From positions 12,949-76,948 of the forward strand of contig NZ_JBHUWD010000021.1 of assembly GCF_042670205.1 (NCBI RefSeq): DNA of 64,000 nt, given 5' to 3'. The position numbers and the translations under genes are program-made. This DNA comes from Luteimicrobium sp042670205. GTDB taxonomy: Bacteria; Actinomycetota; Actinomycetes; Actinomycetales; Cellulomonadaceae. The notes under the pieces are model-generated. The model ran no database searches. It worked only from the letters and a program-made list of their open reading frames with translations, and had not been told where the DNA came from. How positions within the stretch are numbered: the first letter of the stretch is position 1; each line of letters starts with the position of its first letter. This document shows positions 51,628-60,432 of this stretch, piece by piece.

Positions 51628-51695
51628 CGTGCGGGCGCGGCGCGCCCCGGGACACATACGGCAGCGCATCCGTCCGTGTCACCGTGAGGTCTTCC

Positions 51696-53369
51696 GTGCC
51701 CGCATCCACCACCGTCTCCGCCCACGTCGCCCGCACCCTCGCCCGCCACGTCGACCACGTGTTCGGCGTCATGGGCAACGGCAACGCCTGGTTCCTCGAC
51801 GCGCTCGAGCGCGAGACCACGACGCCCTTCTCCGCCGTCCGGCACGAGTCCGGGGCCGTCGTCGCCGCCGACGCGTACTTCCGCGCGTCGGGCCGGATCG
51901 CCGCCGCCACCGCGACCTACGGCGCCGGGTTCACCAACACGCTCACGGCGCTCGCGGAGGCGGCGCAGGCGCGCGTGCCGCTCGTCCTGCTCACGGGCGA
52001 CGAGCCGACGTCGGGCCCGCGTCCCTGGGACGTCGACCAGATCGCGCTCGCCGCCGCCGTCGGCGCCCGCACGTACACCGTGGGCCGCGCGGACGCCGCC
52101 GCGACGACCGTCATCGCGGTCGAGCACTCGCTCGCGTACAGGGTGCCCGTCGTGCTCGCGATCCCCTACGACGTCGCCGCCCTCGACGCCGGGCCGCTCC
52201 CCGAGCCGCCCGCGCCCGTCCTCCCGGGCCCGCTCGCCCCCGCCGGCCCGTTCGACGCGGCCGCGATCGACGACCTCGCCCGCACCCTCGCCGGCGCCCG
52301 GCGCCCCGTCCTGCTCGCGGGCCGCGGGGCGTGGCTCGCGGGCGCCGGGCCCGCCCTCGGCGAGCTCGCCGACGCGACCGGCGCGCTCACGGTCAGCACC
52401 GCGCTGGGGCGCGGCGTCTTCCCCGACAGCCGCTACGACCTCGGCGTCGCCGGCGGGTTCGGCGCCGACGGTGCGATGGCCCTCGTGCACGAGGCCGACG
52501 TCGCCGTCGTCGTCGGGGCGTCGCTCAACCAGTTCACGATGCGGTTCGGCGAGCTCTTCGCGCCCGGCACGCGCGTCGCCCAGGTCGACATCGCGCCCGC
52601 CGCGACCCACCGGCACGTCGGCACCTACGTCCGGGGCGACGCCGCGCTCGTGACCCGCGCCCTCGTGGACGCCCTCCACGGCGCCGACGCCACGCCGTCC
52701 GGCTGGCGCGAGTCCGTCGACGTCGACGGCGCCCGGTGGTACGCGACCGGCCCGGTCGACGGCATCGCCGCGGACGGCCGCCTCGACCCCCGGACCGTCG
52801 CCCACCGCCTCGCCGACCTGCTCCCCGCCGACCGCGTCGTCGTGTCCGACGGGGGCCACTTCATCGGCTGGGCCAACATGTACTGGCCCGTCGCGTCGCC
52901 CGACCGCATGCTCATGGTCGGCACCGCCTACCAGTCCATCGGGCTCGGGTTCCCGAGCGTCGCGGGCGCCGCGGCCGCCCGCCCCGGGTCCGCCGTCGTG
53001 CTCACCACCGGCGACGGCGGCGGGCTCATGGCCCTCGCCGACCTCGAGACCGCGGTCCGCACCGCTGGCGGCCGGGGGCTGGCCGTCGTCTGGAACGACG
53101 CCGCGTACGGAGCCGAGGTGCACGTCTACGGGCGTCAGGGCCTCACCGACGGGCCCATGCGCATCCCCGAGGCCGACTTCGCGGCGCTCGCGCGCGCCGT
53201 CGGCGCGGAGGGCGTCGTCGTCCGGACGCTCGCCGACCTCGACCGGGTCGCCGCGTGGCGCGACGAGCCCGCCGACGAGCGGCGGTTCCTCCTGCTCGAC
53301 TGCCGGGTCTCGCCGGGCGTCGTCGCGCCGTACCAGGAGGAGATCCTGCGGGCGAACCGGCGCCACTGA
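51696..53369 (+). CDS. Thiamine-diphosphate-dependent enzyme (acetolactate synthase/decarboxylase-like)
   Basis: 557 residues in three domains. The N-terminal pyrimidine-binding domain has FGVMGNGNAWFLDALER and the catalytic Glu in VRHESGAVVAADAY; the middle domain runs from about 185 to 330; the C-terminal diphosphate site has GDGGGLMALADLETA with N in VVWNDAAYGAEV. This is the ALS/pyruvate oxidase/benzoylformate decarboxylase family; substrate is not decidable. GTG at 51696 follows GAGGT by 6 bp. No small regulatory ALS subunit lies nearby. Confidence 0.9.
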   Translation: MPASTTVSAHVARTLARHVDHVFGVMGNGNAWFLDALERETTTPFSAVRHESGAVVAADAYFRASGRIAAATATYGAGFTNTLTALAEAAQARVPLVLLTGDEPTSGPRPWDVDQIALAAAVGARTYTVGRADAAATTVIAVEHSLAYRVPVVLAIPYDVAALDAGPLPEPPAPVLPGPLAPAGPFDAAAIDDLARTLAGARRPVLLAGRGAWLAGAGPALGELADATGALTVSTALGRGVFPDSRYDLGVAGGFGADGAMALVHEADVAVVVGASLNQFTMRFGELFAPGTRVAQVDIAPAATHRHVGTYVRGDAALVTRALVDALHGADATPSGWRESVDVDGARWYATGPVDGIAADGRLDPRTVAHRLADLLPADRVVVSDGGHFIGWANMYWPVASPDRMLMVGTAYQSIGLGFPSVAGAAAARPGSAVVLTTGDGGGLMALADLETAVRTAGGRGLAVVWNDAAYGAEVHVYGRQGLTDGPMRIPEADFAALARAVGAEGVVVRTLADLDRVAAWRDEPADERRFLLLDCRVSPGVVAPYQEEILRANRRH

Positions 53370-53440
53370 CGCGCGTCGTCCGGGCCCGCGTCACAGCGGA
53401 CCGATAGGTTGGGAAACACCGTCGTACGCAGGGAGGACGC

Positions 53441-53962
53441 ATGGCCGAGCCGCGCTGGCTCACCGCCGACCAGATGCGCAGCTGGCTGCGGCTGCAGGCC
53501 GTGGTCGAGCTGTTGCCGGGCGTCCTCGACCAGCAGCTGCAACGCGACGCGCAGCTGACGCACTACGAGTACCTGACGCTCGCGATGCTGTCCGACGCCG
53601 ACGACCGGTCGCTGCCCATGTCGGCCCTCGCGCGGCGGACGAGCGCCACGCTCCCCCGCCTGTCGCACGTCGTCCGGAGGCTCGAGGAGCGCGGCTACGT
53701 CCGCCGGTCCCCCGCTCCCGACGACGGCCGGGTCACCGTCGCGAGGCTGACGGACGCCGGATGGGAGAAGGTCGTGGCGTCGGCGCCCGGGCACGCGCGC
53801 AACGTCCTCGAGCACGTCTACGACCGCCTCGACGACCAGGACGTCGCCGACCTCACCCGGGTGCTCGGGAAGATCGTCCAGGGCATCGACCCGGCCGACC
53901 GGTTCGGCGTCCTCGCCGCCGAGCACCCCGCGATCCGCTCCGACGGCACGGGCCGCTGCTGA
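53441..53962 (+). CDS. MarR family transcriptional regulator
   Basis: 173 residues. LTHYEYLTLAMLSDADDRSLPMSALARRTSATLPRLSHVVRRLEERGYVRR is the winged-helix core and the wing is SPAPDDGRVTVARLTDAGW. GGGAGG stands 6 bp before the ATG. It sits 70 bp after the ThDP-enzyme gene and upstream of two large palindromes and fdhD; its target is not evident. Confidence 0.92.
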   Translation: MAEPRWLTADQMRSWLRLQAVVELLPGVLDQQLQRDAQLTHYEYLTLAMLSDADDRSLPMSALARRTSATLPRLSHVVRRLEERGYVRRSPAPDDGRVTVARLTDAGWEKVVASAPGHARNVLEHVYDRLDDQDVADLTRVLGKIVQGIDPADRFGVLAAEHPAIRSDGTGRC

Positions 53963-53971
53963 CCCGCGGCC

Positions 53972-54076
53972 TGTCAGAAGCTCAGGGCGCTCCACTGCCG
54001 CCAGGTTCTGACAACTCCTCCGGTGCCGCGGCGTGTCAGAAGCTCACGGCACTCTGCTGCCGTGAGGTTCTGACAC
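53972..54076. repeat. Two REP-like palindromes
   Basis: Copy 1 (53972-54013) and copy 2 (54033-54076) both begin TGTCAGAAGCTCA and end GGTTCTGACA. Copy 2 has 19-bp arms with a single central G-G mismatch and a 6-base loop; copy 1 keeps the outer 8 bp perfect and is more worn inside. They lie between the MarR gene and fdhD. Extragenic palindrome or tandem terminators. Confidence 0.85.
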
Positions 54077-54118
54077 GTCCCGTTGTGCGGAACGGCCGCA
54101 CGCTGGTAGGCCTGAGGT

Positions 54119-54163
54119 ATGGACGACGACGTCACTCCCCTCTCCCCCCGGGTCGCCTCATGA
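54119..54163 (+). CDS. Possible 14-codon upstream ORF coupled to fdhD
   Basis: ATG at 54119 opens MDDDVTPLSPRVAS and its TGA overlaps the fdhD ATG (ATGA). GGTAGG lies about 8 bp upstream, whereas fdhD itself has only a pyrimidine-rich stretch before its start and no ribosome site. Translational coupling is a reasonable reading; the peptide has no recognisable features. Confidence 0.3.
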   Translation: MDDDVTPLSPRVAS

Positions 54164-55089
54164 ACCGGCTCACCGCACGCCGGAGGGTCCGCCGGATCCG
54201 CCTCGACACCGCTCCCGCCGTGAGCGTGTCCGTCCGCGAGGACGTGCTGGCCGTCGAGGAGCCGCTCGAGATCCGCGTCGCCGGCCGCTCGTACGCGGTC
54301 ACGATGCGCACGCCCGGGCACGACGTCGAGCTGGCCGCGGGTTTCCTCGTGTCCGAGGGGGTCGTGACGCGCGGGGAGCAGCTCGCGGGCGCGCGGTACT
54401 GCGCGGGCGCGACGGCGACCGGCCCGGACGGTGCCCCCGAGAACACGTACAACGTGCTCGACGTCGGGCTCGCACCGGGCGTGCGCCCGCCCGACCCGGC
54501 GCTCGCCCGCGAGTTCTTCACGTCGAGCGCGTGCGGGCTGTGCGGCAAGGCGTCGGTCGACTCCGTCCGGACGCGCTCGGCGTTCACCGTCGTCGACGAC
54601 CCGCTCGTCGTCGACCCCGAGCTCCTCGCCACGTTCCCCGACCGGCTGCGCGCCGCCCAGGCGATCTTCGAGCGCACGGGCGGCCTGCACGCGGCCGGCC
54701 TGTTCGACGGCCGCACCGGCGACCTGCTCGTGGCCCGCGAGGACGTCGGTCGGCACAACGCCGTCGACAAGGTCGTCGGCTGGGCGCTCCAGCGCGACCT
54801 GCTGCCCCTGCGCGGCACGGTCCTCATGGTGTCGGGGCGGGCCAGCTTCGAGCTCACCCAGAAGGCCCTCATGGCCGGCATCCCCGTGCTCGCGGCGGTG
54901 TCCGCGCCGTCGTCCCTCGCCGCCGAGCTCGCCGACGACGCGGGGCTCACGCTCGTCGGGTTCCTGCGGGGCGCCTCCATGGTGGTCTACGCCGGGGCGG
55001 GACGGTTGCACGGCGAGAGCCAGGACGGTGCAGGCAGGGCGAGCGCCGTCGTCGGACACGGAACGAAGAACCAGGCAGGTGCGGCATGA
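54160..55089 (+). CDS. fdhD: Formate dehydrogenase accessory sulfurtransferase FdhD
   Basis: 309 residues. FdhD passes sulfur from a cysteine desulfurase to the molybdenum cofactor of formate dehydrogenases. The CxxC loop is in TSSACGLCGKAS near residue 128; ELAAGFLVSEGVV, FERTGGLHAAGLFD, AREDVGRHNAVDKVVG and VSGRASFELTQKALMAGIPVL are all conserved blocks. ATG overlaps a short upstream frame, and the stop overlaps the start of the oxidoreductase gene (ATGA). Confidence 0.95.
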   Translation: MNRLTARRRVRRIRLDTAPAVSVSVREDVLAVEEPLEIRVAGRSYAVTMRTPGHDVELAAGFLVSEGVVTRGEQLAGARYCAGATATGPDGAPENTYNVLDVGLAPGVRPPDPALAREFFTSSACGLCGKASVDSVRTRSAFTVVDDPLVVDPELLATFPDRLRAAQAIFERTGGLHAAGLFDGRTGDLLVAREDVGRHNAVDKVVGWALQRDLLPLRGTVLMVSGRASFELTQKALMAGIPVLAAVSAPSSLAAELADDAGLTLVGFLRGASMVVYAGAGRLHGESQDGAGRASAVVGHGTKNQAGAA

Positions 55090-57455
55090 GCGCGGACCAG
55101 GGCGAGGGCAGGATCCCGGCAGGGGCCCCGCGGCACGACGTCGGTGCGGAGGACGACGGGCTCGAGATCGGTCCGCCGAAGGAGTGGGCGGCCGGCGTGC
55201 CGGGCATCCTGCACGCGCTCGACCCCGCGCTGCGCGGCATGGGCCCGGGCCGGACGGCGAAGCTCCTGCTGCGGATGAACCACAAGCACGGCTTCGACTG
55301 CATGAGCTGCGCATGGCCCGACCCGGACCGCCGCAAGGCCGCCGAGTTCTGCGAGAACGGCGCCAAGGCCGTGAACTGGGAGGCGACGCCGCTCACCGTC
55401 GACGCGGGGTTCTGGGGCGAACACTCCGTGACCGAGCTCGCGGGACGGTCGGAGTACTGGCTGGGCCAGCAGGGCCGGCTCGTCGACCCGGTCTACAAGG
55501 CCGCGGACTCGGACCACTACGCGCCCGTCTCCTGGGAGCAGGCGTTCCGGATCCTCGGCGAGCACCTCGCCGACCTCGACTCGCCCGACCAGGCCTCGTT
55601 CTACACGAGCGGGCGGACGTCCAACGAGGCCGCGTTCGCCTACCAGCTGTTCGCCCGTGCCTTCGGGACGAACAACCTGCCCGACTGCTCGAACATGTGC
55701 CACGAGTCCACGGGCGCGGCGCTCGGCGAGGTGATCGGCGTCGGGAAGTCGACCGTCCTGTACGACGACTTCGCGAAGGCCGACCTCATCATCATCATGG
55801 GGCAGAACCCCGGCACCAACCATCCGCGCATGCTCACGGCGCTCGAGGAGGCGAAGGAGGCGGGCGCCGCCATCGTCGCCATCAACCCGCTCCCCGAGGC
55901 GGGCCTCCTGCGGTACAAGAACCCGCAGACGCCGCGCGGCATCGTGGGCCGCGGGACAGCCCTGGCCGACCAGTTCGTGCAGGTGCGGCTCGGCGGCGAC
56001 ATGGCGCTCATGCAGGCCGTCAGCAAGCGCGTGCTCGACGCCGAGGCGCGGCACCCCGGCGCGGTGCTCGACCACGACTTCCTCGACACGTACACGACAG
56101 GTCTCGACGCGTTCGCCGCGTCGCTCGCCGACCTCGACGAGGCCGAGGTGCTTGCGGCGACGGGCGTCACGAGCGCGGAGATCGACGAGCTCGCCGACCG
56201 GTACCTCACGGCGCAGCGCGTCATCGTCACCTGGGCCATGGGCCTGACCCAGCACAAGAAGGCCGTGCCGACGATCAAGGAGATCGTCAACCTCCTGCTC
56301 CTGCGCGGGAACATCGGGCGGCCGGGCGCCGGCGCGTCGCCGATCCGCGGGCACTCCAACGTGCAGGGCGACCGGACCATGGGGATCTGGGAGCAGATGC
56401 CCCCCGCGTTCCTCGACGCGCTCGACGCCGAGTTCGGCACGTCGGTCCCGCGCGAGCACGGGCTCGACGCCGTCGGGACGATCGACGCGATGCGCCGGGG
56501 CGAGATCCGGACCTTCGTCTCGCTGGGCGGCAACCTCGTCGCCGCCGTGAGCGACACCGGCGCGGCCGAGGAGGCGATCGCGCGCTGCGACCTCAGCGTC
56601 CAGATCTCGACCAAGCTCAACCGCTCGCACACCGTCACCGGCCGCGAGGCCCTCATCCTGCCGTGCCTCGGGCGCACCGAGATCGACAGGCAGGCGTCCG
56701 GGGAGCAGTTCGTCTCCGTCGAGGACACCGTCTCGGCCGTGCACGCCTCACGGGGCTCGGTCGAGCCCGTCGGGCGCAACCTCCTCTCCGAGGTGACCAT
56801 CGTCGCCCGGATCGCCCGTGCGGTCGCGGACGCCCGGCGCGCCCGCGGTGCCGACTCCCACGACCTCGACGCCGTCGGCTGGGAAGCCTTCGAGCGTGAC
56901 TACGACGTCATCCGCGACCACATCGCCGCCGTCGTCCCCGGCTGCGACGACTACAACGCCAAGATCCGTCAGGAGAATGGCTTCGTGCTGCCGCACGGCC
57001 CGCGGGACTCCCGCACGTTCCCCACCTCCGACGGCAAGGCCCACCTGACCGTCAACGCGCTCGAGCACGTCGCGTGCCCGCCCGGCCGGCTCCTGCTGCA
57101 GACCGTCCGCGCCCACGACCAGTTCAACACCACCATCTACTCGCGCAACGACCGGTACCGCGGCGTCAAGGGCGGCCGCGACGTGATCTTCGTCCACCCC
57201 GACGACGTCGCCGACCTCGGCCTCCTCGACGGGCAGCAGGTCGACGTGCACAGCGAGTTCGAGGACGGCGTCGACCGGGTGCTGCCGGGCCTGCGCGTCG
57301 TGGCCTACCCGACCGCGCGGGGCTGCGCCGCCGCGTACTTCCCGGAGGCGAACGTGCTGGTGCCGCTGGGCGCGGTCGCGGAGACGAGCAACACGCCCGT
57401 GTCCAAGGCGGTCGTCGTGCGCCTGGAACCCTCGGCGGTGCCGACCCCGGCCTGA
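55086..57455 (+). CDS. FdhF/YdeP family molybdopterin oxidoreductase
   Basis: 789 residues, the usual size for this family. N-terminal CMSC pair in HGFDCMSCAWPDP, then molybdopterin-binding blocks YTSGRTSNEAAFAYQLFARAFG, NMCHESTG, IIMGQNPGTNHPRM, LLRGNIGRPGAGASPIRGHSNVQGD and the C-terminal beta-barrel (NTTIYSRNDRYRGVKGGRD). Only a reduced Cys set is visible, as expected in YdeP-type enzymes. Formate oxidation is plausible because fdhD is coupled to it, but YdeP itself has no proven substrate. Confidence 0.9.
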   Translation: MSADQGEGRIPAGAPRHDVGAEDDGLEIGPPKEWAAGVPGILHALDPALRGMGPGRTAKLLLRMNHKHGFDCMSCAWPDPDRRKAAEFCENGAKAVNWEATPLTVDAGFWGEHSVTELAGRSEYWLGQQGRLVDPVYKAADSDHYAPVSWEQAFRILGEHLADLDSPDQASFYTSGRTSNEAAFAYQLFARAFGTNNLPDCSNMCHESTGAALGEVIGVGKSTVLYDDFAKADLIIIMGQNPGTNHPRMLTALEEAKEAGAAIVAINPLPEAGLLRYKNPQTPRGIVGRGTALADQFVQVRLGGDMALMQAVSKRVLDAEARHPGAVLDHDFLDTYTTGLDAFAASLADLDEAEVLAATGVTSAEIDELADRYLTAQRVIVTWAMGLTQHKKAVPTIKEIVNLLLLRGNIGRPGAGASPIRGHSNVQGDRTMGIWEQMPPAFLDALDAEFGTSVPREHGLDAVGTIDAMRRGEIRTFVSLGGNLVAAVSDTGAAEEAIARCDLSVQISTKLNRSHTVTGREALILPCLGRTEIDRQASGEQFVSVEDTVSAVHASRGSVEPVGRNLLSEVTIVARIARAVADARRARGADSHDLDAVGWEAFERDYDVIRDHIAAVVPGCDDYNAKIRQENGFVLPHGPRDSRTFPTSDGKAHLTVNALEHVACPPGRLLLQTVRAHDQFNTTIYSRNDRYRGVKGGRDVIFVHPDDVADLGLLDGQQVDVHSEFEDGVDRVLPGLRVVAYPTARGCAAAYFPEANVLVPLGAVAETSNTPVSKAVVVRLEPSAVPTPA

Positions 57456-57465
57456 GCGGAACGTC

Positions 57466-58280
57466 GCCGACGGCGACGCCCCGCCCGCCGACGGTGACGC
57501 TCGGTTCGCCGACGGTGACGCTCGGTTCGCCGACGGTGACGCCCCGCCCGCCGACGGTGACGCTCGGTTCGCCGACGGTGACGCCACGTCCGCCGACGGT
57601 GACGCCCCGCCCGCCGACGGTGACGCTCGGTTCGCCGACGGTGACGCCCCGCCCGCCGACGGTGACGCCACGTCCGCCGACGGTGACGCTCGCCCATCGG
57701 GACCATGCGATCACCCCCACAGGCAGTCGCCGACCATGGCTTTGGCCCCCTCCGGCTGTCGAACAGGTGGGGACCCTGGGCGCCGAGTGCCGTGGTCCCC
57801 AAGCGCATGCTCGGCACGACGTCGCCGGGCCGCCGATGACCCTGCCGGGCTCGCGCTCGGGGCCCGCGACCATGCGGTTGAAGACACCGAGCACCGACGA
57901 GCATGGGATCACGCGCATGGTCGGCGTCGAGAAGGGGTGTGCTCGCATGCTCGGCGCGCGCCCGGAGCCCAGTCGCATGCTCGACGACGGTCCGGACTGC
58001 CAGGCGCGGGCGTGTCGGTGAGCAACCGGTCGAGCGGGCCGGGGGCGGGGAGGTGTCGAAGGACGTCAAGGAGTGCGCACGGCCCCCAGGGCCGAAGCAC
58101 GACAGTCCGAGACAGCTCACCGCACCCGCCCGCGGAACTCGACCACCACCGCCCACGTCACCGTCGGCGAACCCAACGTCACCCTCGGCGAACCCAGCGT
58201 CACCCTCGGCGAACCCAGCGTCACCCTCGGCGAACCCAGCGTCACCGTCGGCGAACCCAACGTCACCCTCGGCGAACGGA
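57466..58280. repeat. Inverted-array element 2 (21-bp repeats flanking a core)
   Basis: Left array: 11 units of GCCGACGGTGACG plus 8 bases start every 21 bp from 57466 to 57676, with three spacer types (CCCCGCCC, CTCGGTTC, CCACGTCC). Right array: 6 units in the opposite orientation start at 58156, 58177, 58198, 58219, 58240 and 58261. The core (57698-58155) holds several GCATGCTCGGC-like words and a segment (58027-58140) matching 41431-41545. All frames in the arrays are open only because 21 is a multiple of 3; I see no gene. It fills the whole gap between the oxidoreductase and the ABC-F gene. Confidence 0.88.
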
Positions 58281-58323
58281 GGCGGCGGCACCGGGGCCGT
58301 GAGGACCAGGCACCCGACCCGAC

Positions 58324-58335
58324 TACCCTTTCCAG
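58324..58335 (+). promoter_or_regulatory. -10 box of the leaderless ABC-F gene
   Basis: TACCCT (58324-58329) lies 6 bp before the GTG at 58336, the same geometry as at 49834. The right repeat array ends about 45 bp upstream of the box. Confidence 0.45.
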
Positions 58336-60198
58336 GTGGCCCATCTGCTCGGGGGCGAGTCCCTGCACGTCGAGTTCCCTACCAAGGTCGTCCTGGACGA
58401 CGTCACCGTCGGTGTCTCCGAAGGTGACCGCATCGGCATCGTCGGACGCAACGGCGACGGCAAGTCGACGCTCCTCGCGCTCCTCGCGGGGCGTCTCGAG
58501 CCCGACGCCGGGCGGGTCACCGTCCGCCGCGACGTCCGGGTCGGGATGCTCGACCAGTCCGGCGAGATCGACCCCGACCTCACGGTCGCGCGGGCCGTCG
58601 TCGGCGACCTCGACGAGCACGAGTGGGCGTCCGACCCGCGTATGCGCGACGTCGTCACGGGACTCGTCTCGGACCTGCCGTGGGAGGGCCGCGTCGGCGA
58701 CCTGTCCGGGGGCCAGCGCCGCCGCGTCGGGCTCGCGAACCTGCTCGTCGGGGACTGGGACGTCCTGATCCTCGACGAGCCGACCAACCACCTCGACGTC
58801 GAGGGTGTGACGTGGCTCGCCGCGCACCTCAAGCGGCGCTGGTCCGCGAACGCGGGCGGGCTGCTCGTCGTGACCCACGACCGGTGGTTCCTCGACGAGG
58901 TCTGCACCGCCACGTGGGAGGTCCACGACCGCATCGTCGAGCCCTTCGAGGGCGGCTACGCCGCGTACGTGCTGCAGCGCGTCGAGCGCGACCGCCAGGC
59001 GGCCGCGACCGAGCAGCGGCGCCAGAACCTCGCGCGCAAGGAGCTCGCGTGGCTGCGCCGCGGCGCACCGGCACGCACGAGCAAGCCGAAGTTCCGCATC
59101 GAGGCCGCCAACGCGCTCATCGCCGACGTGCCGCCCGTCCGCGACACCGTCGAGCTGTCCCGGCTCGCCACGAGCCGGCTCGGCAAGGACGTCGTCGACC
59201 TCCTCGACGCGTCCGTCACCTACCCCGGCCCGACGACGTCCGACGGCGCCCCCGGGCCCGACCGGGAGGTCCTCCACGACGTCACGTGGCGCATCGCACC
59301 CGGCGAGCGCACCGGGATCCTCGGCGTCAACGGGGCCGGGAAGTCGACGCTCCTCAAGCTGGTCACCGGCGACCTCCAGCCCACGTCGGGGCGTGTGAAG
59401 CGCGGCAAGACCGTCAAGGTCGTCACGCTCACCCAGGAGCTCGCGGAGCTGCGCGACATCGGCCGGGAACGCGTGAGCGACGTCGTCGCCCGCCGCCGCT
59501 CGACGTACACGATCGGCACCGGGTCCAAGGCGCAGGAGCTCTCCCCCGGCCAGCTCCTCGAGCGCCTCGGCTTCACCAACGCGCAGCTCTCGACGCCCGT
59601 CGCGGACCTGTCGGGCGGCCAGAAGCGCCGCCTCCAGCTCCTCATGATCCTGCTCGACGAGCCGAACGTCCTCGTCCTCGACGAGCCCACGAACGACATG
59701 GACACCGACATGCTCACCGCGATCGAGGACCTCCTCGACTCGTGGCCGGGCACGCTCCTCGTCGTCTCGCACGACCGGTACCTGCTCGAGCGCGTCACCG
59801 ACCAGCAGTACGCGATCCTCGACGGCCGGTTCCGGCACCTCCCGGGCGGCGTCGACGAGTACCTGCGGCTCCGCGCCGCGGGGGCCGGGTCCGGCGCTGT
59901 CGCCGGGTCCGGGGACGGTCGGGGAGAGTCCGCCCTCGCTCCCGCCGGCTCGCCTCCCGAGGAGTCGCCTGCGCTCACCGGGTCCGCGTTGCACGCTGCC
60001 CGCAAGGACCTCGAGGCCGTCGACCGTCGGCTCGCGAAGCTCACCGGCCAGGTCGACGCGCTGCACGCGCGCATGGCCGAGCACGACCAGTCCGACTACG
60101 GCTGGCTCGGCGAGCGCACTGCCGAGCTCCGCACGCTCGAGGACGAGGTGGCGACGCTCGAGGAGCGGTGGCTCGAGCTGTCGGAGCAGATCGGCTAG
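58336..60198 (+). CDS. ABC-F family ATPase (Uup/EttA-like)
   Basis: 620 residues, two ATPase domains and no membrane part. Domain 1: Walker A GRNGDGKST near 38, signature LSGGQRRRV, Walker B LILDEPTNHLD. Linker near 210-280 is basic (RRQNLARKELAWLRRGAPARTSKPK), like the tRNA-contacting linker of ABC-F proteins. Domain 2: GVNGAGKST, LSGGQKRRL, VLVLDEPTNDMD. A C-terminal coiled coil (residues about 560-620) matches Uup. Acts on ribosomes or DNA structures. Leaderless GTG. A copy of its 3' end lies downstream at 60339-60382. Confidence 0.93.
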   Translation: MAHLLGGESLHVEFPTKVVLDDVTVGVSEGDRIGIVGRNGDGKSTLLALLAGRLEPDAGRVTVRRDVRVGMLDQSGEIDPDLTVARAVVGDLDEHEWASDPRMRDVVTGLVSDLPWEGRVGDLSGGQRRRVGLANLLVGDWDVLILDEPTNHLDVEGVTWLAAHLKRRWSANAGGLLVVTHDRWFLDEVCTATWEVHDRIVEPFEGGYAAYVLQRVERDRQAAATEQRRQNLARKELAWLRRGAPARTSKPKFRIEAANALIADVPPVRDTVELSRLATSRLGKDVVDLLDASVTYPGPTTSDGAPGPDREVLHDVTWRIAPGERTGILGVNGAGKSTLLKLVTGDLQPTSGRVKRGKTVKVVTLTQELAELRDIGRERVSDVVARRRSTYTIGTGSKAQELSPGQLLERLGFTNAQLSTPVADLSGGQKRRLQLLMILLDEPNVLVLDEPTNDMDTDMLTAIEDLLDSWPGTLLVVSHDRYLLERVTDQQYAILDGRFRHLPGGVDEYLRLRAAGAGSGAVAGSGDGRGESALAPAGSPPEESPALTGSALHAARKDLEAVDRRLAKLTGQVDALHARMAEHDQSDYGWLGERTAELRTLEDEVATLEERWLELSEQIG

Positions 60199-60432
60199 CC
60201 CCCGGACGCCAGGACGCTCGCGCCGGAACCGCGCCAGCGCGCCCCGCCGTGCCCGCTCCGGGCGGCGTACCCCGCCGGTGCCGTAGCGATCGGTCGCACG
60301 ACGCGCCGCTCCTTCCCCGGGCGCGCACAGCACCGCGTGCGACGCTCGAGGAGCGGTGCCTCGCCCTGTCCGAGATGATCGGGGAGCAGCACCCACGCAG
60401 GGGATAGGCCGCTGACCCGGGAGGTCTTGCGC
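60199..60432 (+). other. Intergenic region with duplicated tail of the ABC-F gene
   Basis: Bases 60339-60382 repeat 60151-60194 of the ABC-F gene: the first 20 bases are identical (GCGACGCTCGAGGAGCGGTG) and the remaining 24 mostly so. The copy reads TLEERCLALSEMIGEQHPRRG and stops in the same frame. Probably a remnant of a partial duplication or recombination; no start or ATPase motif accompanies it. GGGAGG at 60419-60424 is the ribosome site of the next gene. Confidence 0.6.

Noticed and set aside
51577..51695. Riboswitch upstream of the ThDP enzyme
   Set aside because: Two GC-rich hairpins are present but the conserved sequence elements of the TPP riboswitch are absent; a terminator is the simpler reading.
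57466..58280. CRISPR array
   Set aside because: The repeat is 13 bp with 8-bp spacers of only three types, and arrays are inverted; no cas gene is present. This does not fit any CRISPR layout.
57166..58291. Long repetitive reading frames through the 21-bp arrays
   Set aside because: All frames stay open because 21 is divisible by three and the unit lacks stops. There is no consistent start, ribosome site or codon bias, and frames run into neighbouring genes on the other strand.
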